64,000 nt of DNA from Trichobilharzia szidati (lineage: Eukaryota > Platyhelminthes > Trematoda > Strigeidida > Schistosomatidae): assembly GCA_944472155.2 (NCBI GenBank), contig OX235275.1, positions 55,507,228 through 55,571,227 on the forward strand, written 5' to 3'. Position 1 is the stretch's first letter. Each line of letters opens with the position of its first letter. The notes beneath the pieces were generated by a model. The model was not told where the DNA came from. It searched no databases and saw only the letters and a list, made by a program, of their open reading frames with translations. A program made the position numbers and the translations under genes. Shown here piece after piece: positions 28,422-37,960 of this stretch.

Positions 28422-28768
28422 TCACTAGTGACTTGCCCTATTCAGGTAGGTAGTTGCCTGGGGTTCTAGTGAGAAGTCGTGACCAGTAGGGTGCAGCAGG
28501 TCGGGCGTGAGGACAAATACTCGCCGAAGACATCGGCTAGGGGTCGCGCTATGTCGTGAATTGGCAGAAGTTAGAATTGATGGACCATTGGATCGGGTCC
28601 CAGTGGCTTAATGGTATACGAGCTCGCCTTGTAACCAGAAGGTCCTGGGTTCGAATCCCGGTGGGTGCGTACTGCTGAAGAGTCCCAAACTAGGATGAAA
28701 CAGCTGTCCAGTACCCCCAGATGGTTTTCCAATGGTTCTCTAACTAATGTCAGCTCATGATGAAAATC
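28422..28768 (+). repeat. Sm-alpha-like SINE, right arm of a palindrome
   Basis: Reads a 5' flank, a tRNA-like head at about 28592-28665 with AGTGGCTTAATGGTAT and GGTTCGAATCC boxes and a CTTGTAA anticodon-loop-like word (resembles tRNA-Thr), then a hammerhead ribozyme and a tail. Sm-alpha elements of schistosomes are known to carry polymerase III boxes and an active hammerhead. Confidence 0.85.
28669..28714 (+). ncRNA. Hammerhead ribozyme, intact type I fold
   Basis: Helix I: 28669-28674 GUACUG with 28709-28714 CAGUAC, six perfect pairs. Core CUGAAGA 28675-28681. Helix II: GUCC 28682-28685 with GGAU 28693-28696, 7-nt loop. GAAA 28697-28700. Helix III: CA with UG around GC (28701-28706). Cleavage triplet GUC, cut after 28708. 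Every conserved position is met, with no extra nucleotides. Confidence 0.82.
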
Positions 28769-28799
28769 CTGTAACCAATCAAATCCCTATAAACCAACA

Positions 28800-29455
28800 C
28801 TTAAATTATGTATTATTGTTATTCCCTTGGGTTCCAATTGGTGGAAAAGAGGGCTCGCTTCAGAAACACATCTCCAATTTGCTCCGTTTTCTGCCACCGT
28901 CTTCAGCTGGGTCGTCCACGATTGACCATAATCTCTCATCTTTTTCTCCTCTTCCTATCAAACACACGATCTCCTGCATATCACCCTCGCACTGACGACT
29001 CCCTTCATCGCTTCTCATTTGAATTCCACTACAGTGATTGGCTGGCTTGAGTGCGATGTCATTCGACGGTTTCCTCAATGTATGTCCGATCCATCCGTCT
29101 CCATTTTCTCCTACATATTTGTTGAGCGATGGGACCTTGCCTGTTGGTTCGCTCCCAGCCAGAGTCTCTTGTTACTAATTCTTCCTGATCATTTGATCTT
29201 CATCACTATGGAGCCAAAGAAGGAGGCAGCTGTTGACAAAAGTCTTCAGCTGTCTGTTGGAAAACCTCTTCGTGGTACGCTGGCCATATTTCTGACCCGT
29301 TAAGAAGGACTGACTTGAAATTGGTGTTGAATAGAATCCGAATCTTGTTCTTTATGCTAGCTGAGTTAGGGCAGAAGATTTCCAAACTGGTTTCAAGTTG
29401 ATGAAGGCGTATCTTACCTTTTCGATTCTGGCTGACTTTGACATCTTCAAGATAC
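28800..29455 (-). pseudogene. RTE retrotransposon fragment, left half of a foldback
   Basis: The minus strand carries diverged RTE C-terminal words (NKIRILFNTNFKSVLLNGSE, then IWPAYHEEVFQQTAEDFCQQ). From about 29455 the same region continues on the opposite strand. Confidence 0.7.
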
Positions 29456-29985
29456 ACCTTCATCAAGCTGAAAACAGTTTGGAAATCTTCTGCATTCAGC
29501 ATAGGTAATAAGATTCAGATTTTCAACACCAATGTCGAATCGATCCTTCTATATATATGTCAGAAACTTGGCCAGCGTATCACGAAAAGGATTTTCAAGA
29601 AGTTACAGACCTTTATCAACAGCTGCCTCCTTTGCTAGCTACATAATTAAGATCACATGGCCAGCCGGCCGGCCGGCCGGTCAGAAAGAATTAGCAACAA
29701 GAAACTCTGGTTGGCGACAAACCAACAGGCGAGAACCGATTTCTCGACAAATATGTAGGAGAAAATGGAGATGGATGGATCGGGCATACATTGAGAAAAC
29801 CCTCGAATGATATCGCACTCAAGCCAGACCATCGCTGGAGTGGAATCCAAACAGGTAGCGACGAGTGGATTGTCATAAAGAGAGGGTGACATGGAGGAGA
29901 TAGTGTGTTGGGGAGGAGGAGGAGGAGATGAGAGATTATGGACAATCGTGGAGCTAGCGCCAGTTAAAAACGACATCATCAAACG
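29456..29985 (+). pseudogene. RTE retrotransposon fragment, right half of a foldback
   Basis: The + strand reads NSLEIFCIQH-like text, SETWPAYHEKDFQEVTDLYQ, QQLPPLL, and GENGDGWIGHTLRKPSNDIA. It is a diverged inverted copy of the preceding block. 29661-29678 holds a run of GGCC units. Ends shortly before the EXOSC5 first exon. Confidence 0.7.
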
Positions 29986-30046
29986 GAAATAATTGTATAA
30001 AATATTAAATACTCAAAAAGGCATGTTAATTAATTAATTAACTAAC

Positions 30047-30322
30047 TTTACACCGTGGAAATTCTTTCACATCAATCAAACGTTCAATAAGACTGTTGAA
30101 ATAAACTTCAAGTTCAGCTTCTTTTGAAGTACGTAGACCAGCTCTAGGCGTCACTGTAACATCAACAGTAGCACGATGTGTTAATTCATCGGTGATTTTA
30201 GATTCTTCTGGACCATATATTGAAAAAGTGACCTGATGTCCATCACAATCCCAAGTGGCTGAGCCTGTAGCATTACAGTCGGTACCAGTTTCAATAAATA
30301 AATTCACTTTATCATTTGACAT
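30047..30322 (-). CDS. EXOSC5: Exosome complex component RRP46, first coding exon
   Basis: ATG at 30322 on the minus strand opens MSNDKVNLFIETGTDCNATG, then SATWDCDGHQVTFSIYGPEE, SKITDELTHRATVDVTVTPR and AELEVYFNSLIERLID to FPRCK. The GSATW...VTFSIYGPEESK block is the RNase PH-fold start of RRP46 (human [23 protein letters not shown]). The GTTAGT donor after AAA at 30047 leaves phase 0, which fits the exon at 26803. RRP46 members lack phosphorolytic activity in animals. The upstream 100 bp is AT-rich; no promoter motif was identified. The gene spans 19.8 kb because its introns are packed with mobile elements. Confidence 0.88.
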
Positions 30323-30429
30323 TTTGATAGATTAATCTCTAACAAGCACAAATAAAAGATTTTTTGTTAAAAGAAAATGCCATTGTGAAGTTTACTGAAC
30401 AACTCAGAAAACAAAAAAACTATGCACAT

Positions 30430-30640
30430 GATAATAATAATGGCTTTATTCCAAGCAGTACATAAAATACAGTGTATAATGCTTAGTATGATGATCAGAA
30501 ATGATGGTCTGAAGACATCCTCCCTACTAGCAGAAACTACGTGTCCGGCCGAGCTTGGTTTAGGATTATTGCAGACTTTAAAACGCTAAGGAAGGAAGAA
30601 AGGTGTACACTTCTTAACTGATTATAGTTGGGGTACGCGA
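30430..30640 (-). repeat. CR1-like 3' tail and unidentified repeat
   Basis: AATGGCTTTATTCCAAGCAGT resembles the reverse complement of CR1 tails (compare 33265 and 3730). The remaining part is not recognised. Confidence 0.45.
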
Positions 30641-30644
30641 CATT

Positions 30645-31680
30645 ATTATTATTATTGTTTCCTTTAATTCCTAGAGGAACATAGGGCTTCAGCCGTGCGT
30701 CTCCATTGCGTTCCGTTCTCTCCTAGAGTCTTCACCTGGCTCCAAGTCTACCCAAACGATTTCATCTCCTCTTCACATGACCTCCTCCAAGTCACCCTTG
30801 CACTGACGACCAACTCACCACTTCCCGTTCGGCGGGGTTCCACTCGAGCAATGGCTTGTCTAGATATGTCACTTGATGGTTTCCTAAGAGTATGGCCAGC
30901 CAATCCATCTCCATTTCTTCCTGCCTATTTGTCTCACAATCGGTTCCTGGTTGGTTTGCTCATCGCCAGGTATCTCCGTTGCTGATCTTTTCTGGCCGGC
31001 CATCTGATCTTGAGTATTGAGCGAAGACAGCTAGCTGTTGATGAAAGTGTGTAGTTTGTTTGATGTGCTCTTTGTGACGCGTTGGGCAAGTCTCTGATCC
31101 GTATAGTAGCACTGACTGACTTCACATTGGAGTTGAAAATCCGGATCATATTTTTGATGGTGAGTGCTGTTGACCTCAACACAGACTTGAGAGTAATGAA
31201 AGCTTGTCTTGCTTTCCCGATCCTTATTTTGATATCCTCCTCAGTTCTGTCCGCCTGTAATTGAAACGATGCTTCCCAGGTGGGTAGGTAGGTGAAGGAG
31301 GTTGCTTCTTCCAGACTTCTTCCATTTATGCTGATTGTTGTCAGTTGTTGTTGTTGCTGTTGGTGGTGTTACCTAGAAATCTTCATCACCTCTGTTTTCT
31401 CTATGTTCACCTGAAGTCCCTCTTATCTTTGATGCTTCTTCTGCCAACTTGTTCCTTTTCACTTGCATATCTTTCAGTTTGTGGGAAATCAGACAAATAT
31501 ATCATCGGCGAAGTCCAGATCCTCCAAGTTTTTTGTGTGAGTCCATTTTATGCTTGTTTCCTCATTGCCCGCTGTTGGTCGCGTTATCCAATCTGCTGCA
31601 ATCAGGATAATCATTGGCGATAGTAGGCAGCCAGCTTGTTTTACTCCTGTCCTCACTTAGAAGGATTCCATGAGTAAAAA
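30645..31680 (-). pseudogene. RTE retrotransposon, 3' half
   Basis: Second copy of the 25670-26580 arrangement: minus-strand C-terminal words, an FTLQ/QQQ run at 31335-31365, and the FADD region near 31500. Many frameshifts. It lies upstream of EXOSC5. Confidence 0.8.
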
Positions 31681-31990
31681 CCAACAAACGCTGGAGATAT
31701 TTGGTGGTATGGCTGGCTCAAAATTGTTTCCAATGTTTGGCGGAGATGCATTCACTCTTTGTGATATGTCATATCCAATAAAACTCTGTTGTTCTCCCAT
31801 ATTACTATTCTTTTTGCCTCATCTCTCTCTCTCTTTTGAATCTTTCTCTACTCTCTTGTCTTACTTTGTGTGCTACTACATGGAAGGAGTGTGGCAATTG
31901 GAACTGGTATACACATATTTGCAAAGTTCAATGTTAAAACCAGTTTAGTCAGCACGCCAAAGTACAGAAAGCGAACCTACCCACCTAGTG
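31681..31990 (+). repeat. SR2-type RTE 3' noncoding end
   Basis: TCCAATAAAACTCTGTTGTT, the CTCTCTTTTGAATC run and CTACATGGAAGGAGTGTGG match 37770-37930 and 59510-59640. Confidence 0.7.
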
Positions 31991-32409
31991 TCAGGGCATT
32001 CGTGATCACCCTGGTTACAATTATTAGAAGTGTAACGATAATACGACCATAGTTCAATCAACTTCTACTTCATTTTCACCTATTTCCGAATTATTTTTAT
32101 AATCGCCATTATAGCAAAAAGACTTTGATTTAGTTGTGTTCTCATTGAGCTGGTTGATTATTTAATTTCGAAGCTTTCCTCCTCCTCCTGCTAGACAACA
32201 TTTTCAGTGCACGTTTTAGTACGAAATGAACTTATTTGATTAATTCTCTATGAAGGGTGATATTGCTGTATCTCCTGAAAACCTCCTTTGTCATGAGTGA
32301 TTGTCAAATTACATCAATAATTTTTATAGACTTAGAATTTAACTTTTTTGTCATGTGATGACTTACTTTTAATTAGTTGGTAAATTTGATCTATAGTAAC
32401 GTGTGTGTG
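31991..32409. other. Unidentified sequence with one arm of an inverted repeat
   Basis: 32224-32283 is an imperfect reverse complement of 32743-32805 (CTTATTTG, CTCTATGAA, TATCTCCTGAAAA words). The SINE at 32410 lies between the arms. No gene seen. Confidence 0.5.
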
Positions 32410-32650
32410 GTGCGTCGGTGGCATAGCGGTTAGGACGCTCGCCGACCATGCATATGGTCCCGGGTTCGATCCCCGGCCACCGACGCACTCCTTTACCTCA
32501 CTAAGCCAGAAATAAAAAGCTGGTGAAGAGGAAAAATTGGGCATGAGGCTGACAACCCCATCCTGTGAAATAAACACTGCTACAGAAACTTCAAGCTGGC
32601 TCTAGCTTGAAGCCCTATGTTCCACTGGGGAACGCGAAGGAGAAAAACGT
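32410..32650 (+). repeat. tRNA-derived SINE with RTE-like body and RTE 3' tail
   Basis: The head (GGTGGCATAGCGGTTAGGAC, GGGTTCGATCCCCGGCC) is followed by a body (AATTGGGCATGAGGCTGACA, ACTGCTACAGAAACTTCAAG) like the RTE 5' region at 63178-63272, and then GAAGCCCTATGTTCCACTGG, which is the sense 3' end of the RTE family (compare the reverse complement at 39520-39545). Confidence 0.75.
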
Positions 32651-32816
32651 GTGTGTTAATCGCTGATTCTTCTGAGCATCAGGCTTCTAGAAATTTCCTG
32701 ACTGCATTTTCGGGTGTTTCCTCTATTTAAAATTTTTACATTTTTTCAGGAGATACAACTTATATCACCATTCATGGAGAATCCAAATAAGTTCATTTTA
32801 TGAAGTTAATTGGTGG

Positions 32817-33005
32817 AATCCAGGATAAGGCGTATTTCGTCCTATTTGGGACTCGTTGGTGGCTGAATGTACCTGCATTCCACAGTGAGTGGTGATGTTC
32901 CCACCGAGGCTCGAACCCGGTGCTCGTAGTTGCAAACGCTTAAGTGTTATCCACTAGACCAGTTGGACCACGAGAGCCACCTCTTGTGCAACAGGTCATA
33001 TTAAT
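32817..33005 (-). repeat. Sm-alpha SINE with degenerate hammerhead
   Basis: On the minus strand: tRNA-like head (CTGGTCTAGTGGATAACAC, GGGTTCGAGCC), then ACGAGTCCCAAATAGGACGA, AAT, the stem II and GAAA of the Sm-alpha hammerhead. The first box reads CCAACGA instead of CUGANGA. Confidence 0.75.
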
Positions 33006-33200
33006 TATTTAATTCAATTTTATACTAAAAACCCTCAATGAAGATGTTGTCTAGAAGGAGGGCGACAAAAGCTTGGTAATTAAATCAACCAGCTCAGAGG
33101 AGATAACTAAATCAAAATCATCCACTTGAGCTACAAATCTTCTCCATTATAGCAAGAGTTCTCTGAATAAAAGCTTACCCGTTTAATATTAAGAATAAAA
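33006..33200 (+). repeat. PLE terminal repeat with decayed hammerhead
   Basis: GAAGATGTTGTCTAGAAGG and the AACCAGCTCAGAG word match 11970-12030. The core has changed (AUGAAGA, AAAA), so it is judged inactive. Confidence 0.6.
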
Positions 33201-33249
33201 ATTCTGCATTAGAGAAAGTTACAACACACAGAGGTGCAGATTATACCTC

Positions 33250-33402
33250 ACACATTTAATAATAATAATCATAATGGCTTTATTCGAAACGATACGTTTG
33301 ATACAATATGGAATTCTCAGCATGAAGTACAGTATGTTACATTTAATTTTCTCTATGCATTACATAGTAAGCCGGGGAAACAATTAACAGGACATTAATA
33401 AT
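33250..33402 (-). repeat. CR1 (SR1-like) 3' end
   Basis: ATGGCTTTATTCGAAACG, CAATATGGAATTCTCAGCAT and TACATTTAATTTT words are the reverse complement of the CR1 tail near 41930-41990. Confidence 0.55.
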
Positions 33403-33568
33403 AAAGTATTTAAAGCGAACAATTGTGATTTCAATAAATTCTTCTTCTTCAGGCTCTACAATTATAAATCCATTAATTGGAGCTTAAATTGATGCTTAAA
33501 TTAATGGATTTATAACTGTAGAGCCTGAAAAAAATTTATTGAAAACAGTTGTTCGCTCTAAATACTTT
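33403..33568. repeat. Palindrome of about 80-bp arms
   Basis: 33403-33486 and 33491-33568 are reverse complements at roughly 85-90 percent with a loop of a few bases. The GCGAACA and AAGTATT words resemble the PLE terminal region at 35480 and 37025. Confidence 0.75.
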
Positions 33569-33599
33569 GTTCTGAATTAATTATGGAAATATTCAATTT

Positions 33600-33780
33600 A
33601 CATTAATAATAATAATATTCATATGAACTGTGATCAAGATTTGACCGGATAGTTGCAAAATAATTGAGCGCTGAGTGAGTAGACATTTATAAAATTATAT
33701 TTGTAAAATCTCAGCGAAATTGAAATGATAATATAACTTGAAGGTTGAATAGAAATAGTGACAACAGTTTATATAAATGA
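33600..33780 (-). repeat. PLE terminal repeat, partial
   Basis: CATATGAACTGTGATCAAG and AAAATCTCAGCGAAATTG match 15415-15540 and 17560-17620. Confidence 0.6.
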
Positions 33781-33973
33781 CAGAAAAAAATTAAAGGGAA
33801 CATCTAATTAATGTTTAGCAGTAAGCTAATAGTTTCATACCTAACACACCTTTTCTCATCACATGAAGTGCGTGCCAAATAAGAGATCGTAGAGTCTCTG
33901 TACTCAACCGTTCGAGTATAAAGTCTTCTATAATTACGGAATATACACATTTGATCATAGGGAATAATAGAAA

Positions 33974-34034
33974 GACAGTTACAGCGAAGAAAATTCTCTT
34001 CTCGACGAAGTCATCAACTAGGTTGTACATTCAT
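33974..34034. repeat. Left inverted repeat around a PLE relic
   Basis: Imperfect reverse complement of 34776-34832. Confidence 0.65.
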
Positions 34035-34129
34035 GCATTCATAATAAATGGGTGGGGGGGGAGGCAGCTGAGTACATCCGCCGTACCATGCACCAACTTG
34101 AAAAAAGCGCTCGTGAACACTAATCAGCC

Positions 34130-34400
34130 TGCCTAGCAAAAGAAAAACGTGTATATAGTTCACTGACAGAACATCTAGTCAATTCAGAACATTCAGCGCC
34201 ATTCGAAAAATCCTTCAAAATCACATACAAGATTCGATTAAACCTATCAAAGGTAGTAAAATTAAGACATCTGGGCATTGCCGAGGCACTAGCCATCCAA
34301 AAGCGCAAACCCACGTTATGTATCCAAAGGAAGTACGTCCAACCCCTGTCCCTGCCATGGCCATCGTAAACAGGTAGATTTTTTAATAATGAACATCCCA
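34130..34400 (+). pseudogene. Penelope-like element, nuclease tail
   Basis: Fragments read EHLVNSEHSAPFEKSFKI-like text near 34165-34215 and MYPKEVRPTPVPAMAI near 34320, the C-terminal end of a GIY-YIG nuclease, with frameshifts. Confidence 0.6.
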
Positions 34401-34775
34401 TCGCCTTTCTTATCCAAACTTCCTATTTATTCACGTTATTTTTAAGTTCTTCTTAGTCCCTATTTACACTACCATACTTTCATATCCGAACTTCCTGTCT
34501 AATTTGCCATTTTATTATTTCTACATATTTAATCCCTGATTGCATAAACAACTATTCTTCACATTGGTTATGATCCCACTTGATTTTTTTTATCCAAACA
34601 TCCTGTCTATTTTTGTTATTTCTAAATTTTTAATTATGATGCTACTTTGTTTGAGTTATATCCGTCCTCCCCCTGTTCATTATGGCACTTTAATCCCTAA
34701 TTGTAATTTTATTAATCTGACCCTTGACCGGAAATTACTCTGCAACTTTTCTACCCATTTATTATAAATACACGA
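34401..34775. other. PLE noncoding or unidentified sequence
   Basis: T-rich sequence in which a TATCCAAACTTCCTATTTAT-like unit recurs three times (34415, 34485, 34590). It lies between the inverted repeats. Confidence 0.4.
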
Positions 34776-34832
34776 GTGTACAGCCTAGTTGACGGTGACT
34801 TCATCGGAAAAAAATTTTCTTCGCTGCAACTA
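34776..34832. repeat. Right inverted repeat around a PLE relic
   Basis: Mate of 33974-34034. Confidence 0.65.
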
Positions 34833-34859
34833 TTTTTTTAAAATTATTATTGTTATTCT

Positions 34860-35400
34860 ATAATTGCTTCTAATTTTATCTGATGAGATGCAAGAGGAGA
34901 GCTGTATATAAAGATAGAGTGCTCAGAGTTGGATAAGGTGATTGATATTCACTAATTCCTTGCCTGATCACAAAACGAGCTGGTTTAACGACAATCCACA
35001 CACCTTACCGACTGTTTTTTTAGTGCCCTGTGAAATGTAACAAAGTTTTTTTTTCTTAAGCAGTCCAGGAAAGTCCAAGAATAAGTAGAATGCAAGAGTA
35101 AACAAATTGTAACAGTAGAGACCGAGTGATACAAGATTGTCTTAACTGCCTAATGTAAATGGTGATGAAATATCCTCCTAGAAAGTAAAATGATGTGGGA
35201 AGACCAGGAATGATGAGAGGAAAGACATAATCCAAGATATTTAATATTCGAGCTGGTTTCAACTTCAGTACCTTCTATGGAATAAAAGTCAAGGGAACGA
35301 ACTAGTGTCTGGAAGTGAAATTCAATATCTGACATCCACAGGGATTTAGCTCAAGACGATTGGACAAGCATCACTGACTAATTTCAAATAAAAAGCTATT
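34860..35400 (-). pseudogene. CR1-like retrotransposon fragment
   Basis: The minus strand reads FHFQTLVRSLDFYSIEGTEV, ETSSNIKYLGLCLSSHHSWS, and in another frame RQLRQSCITRSLLLQFVYSC. These match ETKSSIKYLGLVLSTDFSWS and KKLRQSDINQPLVLQFVNSC in the copy at 40920. Confidence 0.75.
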
Positions 35401-35488
35401 CACATTTTGTAATAGTTTGATTGAGAAGTAACAGGCAGAGAAACGGTCAAATCTTCTGTATACTTAATAAAATTAGAACAACACATTA

Positions 35489-35532
35489 AAGCGAACAGTA
35501 TTGTGCTTTCAGTTAGATCTCATCAGGCTTAA
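35489..35532 (-). ncRNA. Hammerhead ribozyme motif at the 3' end of a PLE
   Basis: On the minus strand: helix I AAGC with GCUU; core CUGAUGA 35526-35520; helix II GAU-CUA-ACU with one mismatch; GAAA; helix III GCA with UGU; cleavage triplet UUC, cut after 35493. Mirror of 36990-37035. Confidence 0.6.
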
Positions 35533-36828
35533 CTCTAATATACCTACATAACTTTACAAATAAAAATTCAAATATAAACCAATCACAGTGTTGTGTCTAT
35601 AGGATAATAAGATGGTGAATATAAATGGTGCAATTAGCCATAATAGTAGTAATGATAATGATAATAATGGTCTTAATAATAAGGATGAAAAAGTGAGGCA
35701 ATCTGTGATAAGACGGATAATGAAAAACAGCATGATTAAACAAACAAACAACTGTTCAGGTGGAAGTAGTCGATAAAGGCTAGTAAAAACAAATGAACCG
35801 ATTAAGTAATGTTAGATTGTAAGGGAAGGAAATGAAACACGTTTATGATGAAGATGTGATGAGATTAAGGGGTGATAAGAAAGGGGTTGAAAATACAGAT
35901 AAGGGGTGGTGTAGACGTCATTAGTTGGTTATGTCTCAATAGGCCAAGGGAGGGATAATGGCTGTACGAACTTCTTTTGCATGCATAGTTTAGGTTTAAT
36001 AGTTCGAATGCCTATCGCCTCAGCTGTGTGCAGCAGACGAATACGAAGTCTATTTGAAAGATTCGGTGGGATACGATGAATCACTTTGAAGGCTCTCGTT
36101 TTCTCGATTACATGACCACTATCAATTAAGTGTGACAAAATTGAGCTACGGATTGTTTTTGTCTGTCCTTTGCCAAACCACGATGGGAGATGTTCAGTAG
36201 TGACGCGTTGGCTAAGCTGTCTAGTAGTACGCCCAATATAACTGTCACCGCAGGTGCAGTTGAATTGATAAATGCGCAGAGATGTGGCAAAACTATCAAG
36301 CTTATCCTTCGTTTGCGTCCCAATCATTCGTCGGCTAGAGAATGACAAACCTAGGTGTGCTGCTTAAAATGTTCTTCGTATACTCCTTGAAAGTCTTTGG
36401 AATAAAATCTCGCTTGACAAGTCACCATTAAATTGTAACTTAATAAAAAGAGGTTTCTTACGTGCAGTCAGAGTCTCAGGTTTTTTCTATGATGCTTTCA
36501 TATGTTTCTTTATGAAACTACTCGGATAGCCCATCTCCGTCAAGGAATCGTGAATATATTCAAATTCCTTTTGTAAGAGGTCATCCGTACATATCTTTCT
36601 TGCTCTGCTCGCAAGACATTTGACAACATTCCTTTTATATTTAATGGGCACGTAACTAAGGAAGTGTGTGTATTGCCCTGTGAAAGTGCTTTTTCTATAC
36701 ACGCTTCTTCCAAGTGACCCATCTTCTCTCCTACTTAGCAAGACATCCAGAAAATGCAGTTTATTCTCCTGCTCCTCTTCACAAGTAAAGGTAAGCGAAG
36801 GGTGGATGTTGTTGAATTTCAGCAACAA
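35533..36828 (-). mobile_element. Penelope-like element with RT end and GIY-YIG endonuclease
   Basis: The minus strand reads 36828-36487: FTCEEEQENKLHFLDVLLSR, GQYTHFLSYVPIKYKRNVVK, ARKICTDDLLQKEFEYIHDS and LTEMGYPSSFIKKH (RT end and linker); then 36348-35929: SFATSLRIYQFNCTCGDSYI, GRTTRQLSQRV, IRSSILSHLIDSGHVIEKTR and LHTAEAIGIRTIKPKLCMQK (GIY-YIG nuclease with CxC metal pair). Each domain is a long open frame; a short break lies between at about 36350-36486. Hammerhead motifs stand at both flanks in opposite orientation, an arrangement expected for inverted PLE terminal repeats. The RT active site is missing. Confidence 0.85.
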
Positions 36829-36989
36829 TTCATCTGACCATTGTTATTATTACTATTATTATTATCATTACTACTATTATGACTAATTGCACAATTTTTA
36901 TATTCACCATCTAATTATCCTATAGACAAAACACCATGATTAGTTTATATTTGAATTTTTATTTGTAAAGTTATGTGGGTATATTAGAG

Positions 36990-37035
36990 TTAAGCCTGAT
37001 GAGATCTAATTGAAAGCACAATATTGTTCGCTTAA
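36990..37035 (+). ncRNA. Hammerhead ribozyme, intact core, PLE terminal repeat
   Basis: Helix I: 36990-36995 UUAAGC with 37030-37035 GCUUAA, six perfect pairs. Core CUGAUGA 36996-37002. Helix II GAU (37003-37005) with AUU (37009-37011), 3-nt loop. GAAA 37012-37015. Helix III GCA with UGU, 6-nt loop. Cleavage triplet UUC, cut after 37029. Confidence 0.72.
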
Positions 37036-37059
37036 ATGTGTTGTTCTAAATTTCACTAT

Positions 37060-37479
37060 GGGAATATTTAATATATTAATAAAATTATCTTCATCAGAAT
37101 GAAGCGTCACAAAAAGGAGAAGACAGAAAAGGGGAAAGAACAGAAGCTTAAAGGACACCAGTTACGGTAAGTAAAGCAGTGGACTGTACTGTTCCCTACC
37201 AAAAAATTAAAATGTAACAATTTACCAATCCTAATGACAAGTAGAAGGAAGAAGTAATTGACTGAACTTAGTTACCGTAAATAGGTCTATTACATACCAG
37301 GCTAAGCGAGTTAAACTTCTTACTATGTAAGGGCTTATTATATTAGTCAGTTGCAAAGGCTGAGGTAGATGGAGCAGGACTTGAACACCGTAAATATTGG
37401 CTGTAATTTCAGTGTGCCTAAGCCAATCTAGCCACAACCATAAATGAGTGACTCACCAACCAATATATGGTTGAGACAT
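37060..37479. other. No recognised gene
   Basis: AT-rich; a short minus-strand frame at 37231-37437 has no motif. Confidence 0.35.
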
Positions 37480-37960
37480 GTTACGCATGCATCCCCAGTC
37501 ATCGCCTTCCTCAACAATGGGCAATGTTAGCTGACTGACATAGGATGGATCAAGTAGTCGAACGAAAACATGGCTTCATCAGTCAATGAAATCCACAACA
37601 GTTAGTCTAAGCCAGTCAGCCAGCCATTCACGCAGGGAGGTGTAGACCTTGTGACTGATTAGTTAGGGTTCTCGGAATCGTAAGAACCAATGAAGGCTGC
37701 AGACAATTGGCGATATGACTGGCTCAAAATTGTCCTCAATGATGGCGCAGATGTATTCACTCTTTGTGATTTGTCATGTCCAATAAAATTCTGTTGTTCT
37801 TCCATATTACTATTCTTTTCATCTCACATTTCTGTTTATTACCTGTCTGTGTTTTGAATCTCTCTTTACTTCCTTCTCTTGCTTTGAATGCCACATGGAG
37901 GTATCCATGTTGAAATCAGTCAGTCATACAACCAACCAATCAATATAGCACTTTGAACAA
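37480..37960 (+). repeat. SR2-type RTE 3' end
   Basis: The LTRMPQSSPSSTMGNVS-like end of the ORF (ATGCATCCCCAGTCATCGCC) and the 3' noncoding words (CAGTCAATGAAATCCACAAC, CCAATAAAATTCTGTTGTTC) match 59245-59640. Confidence 0.75.

Noticed and set aside
28592..28665. Candidate tRNA-Thr gene
   Set aside because: The anticodon loop looks right, but the acceptor strands do not pair and the sequence is embedded in a SINE.
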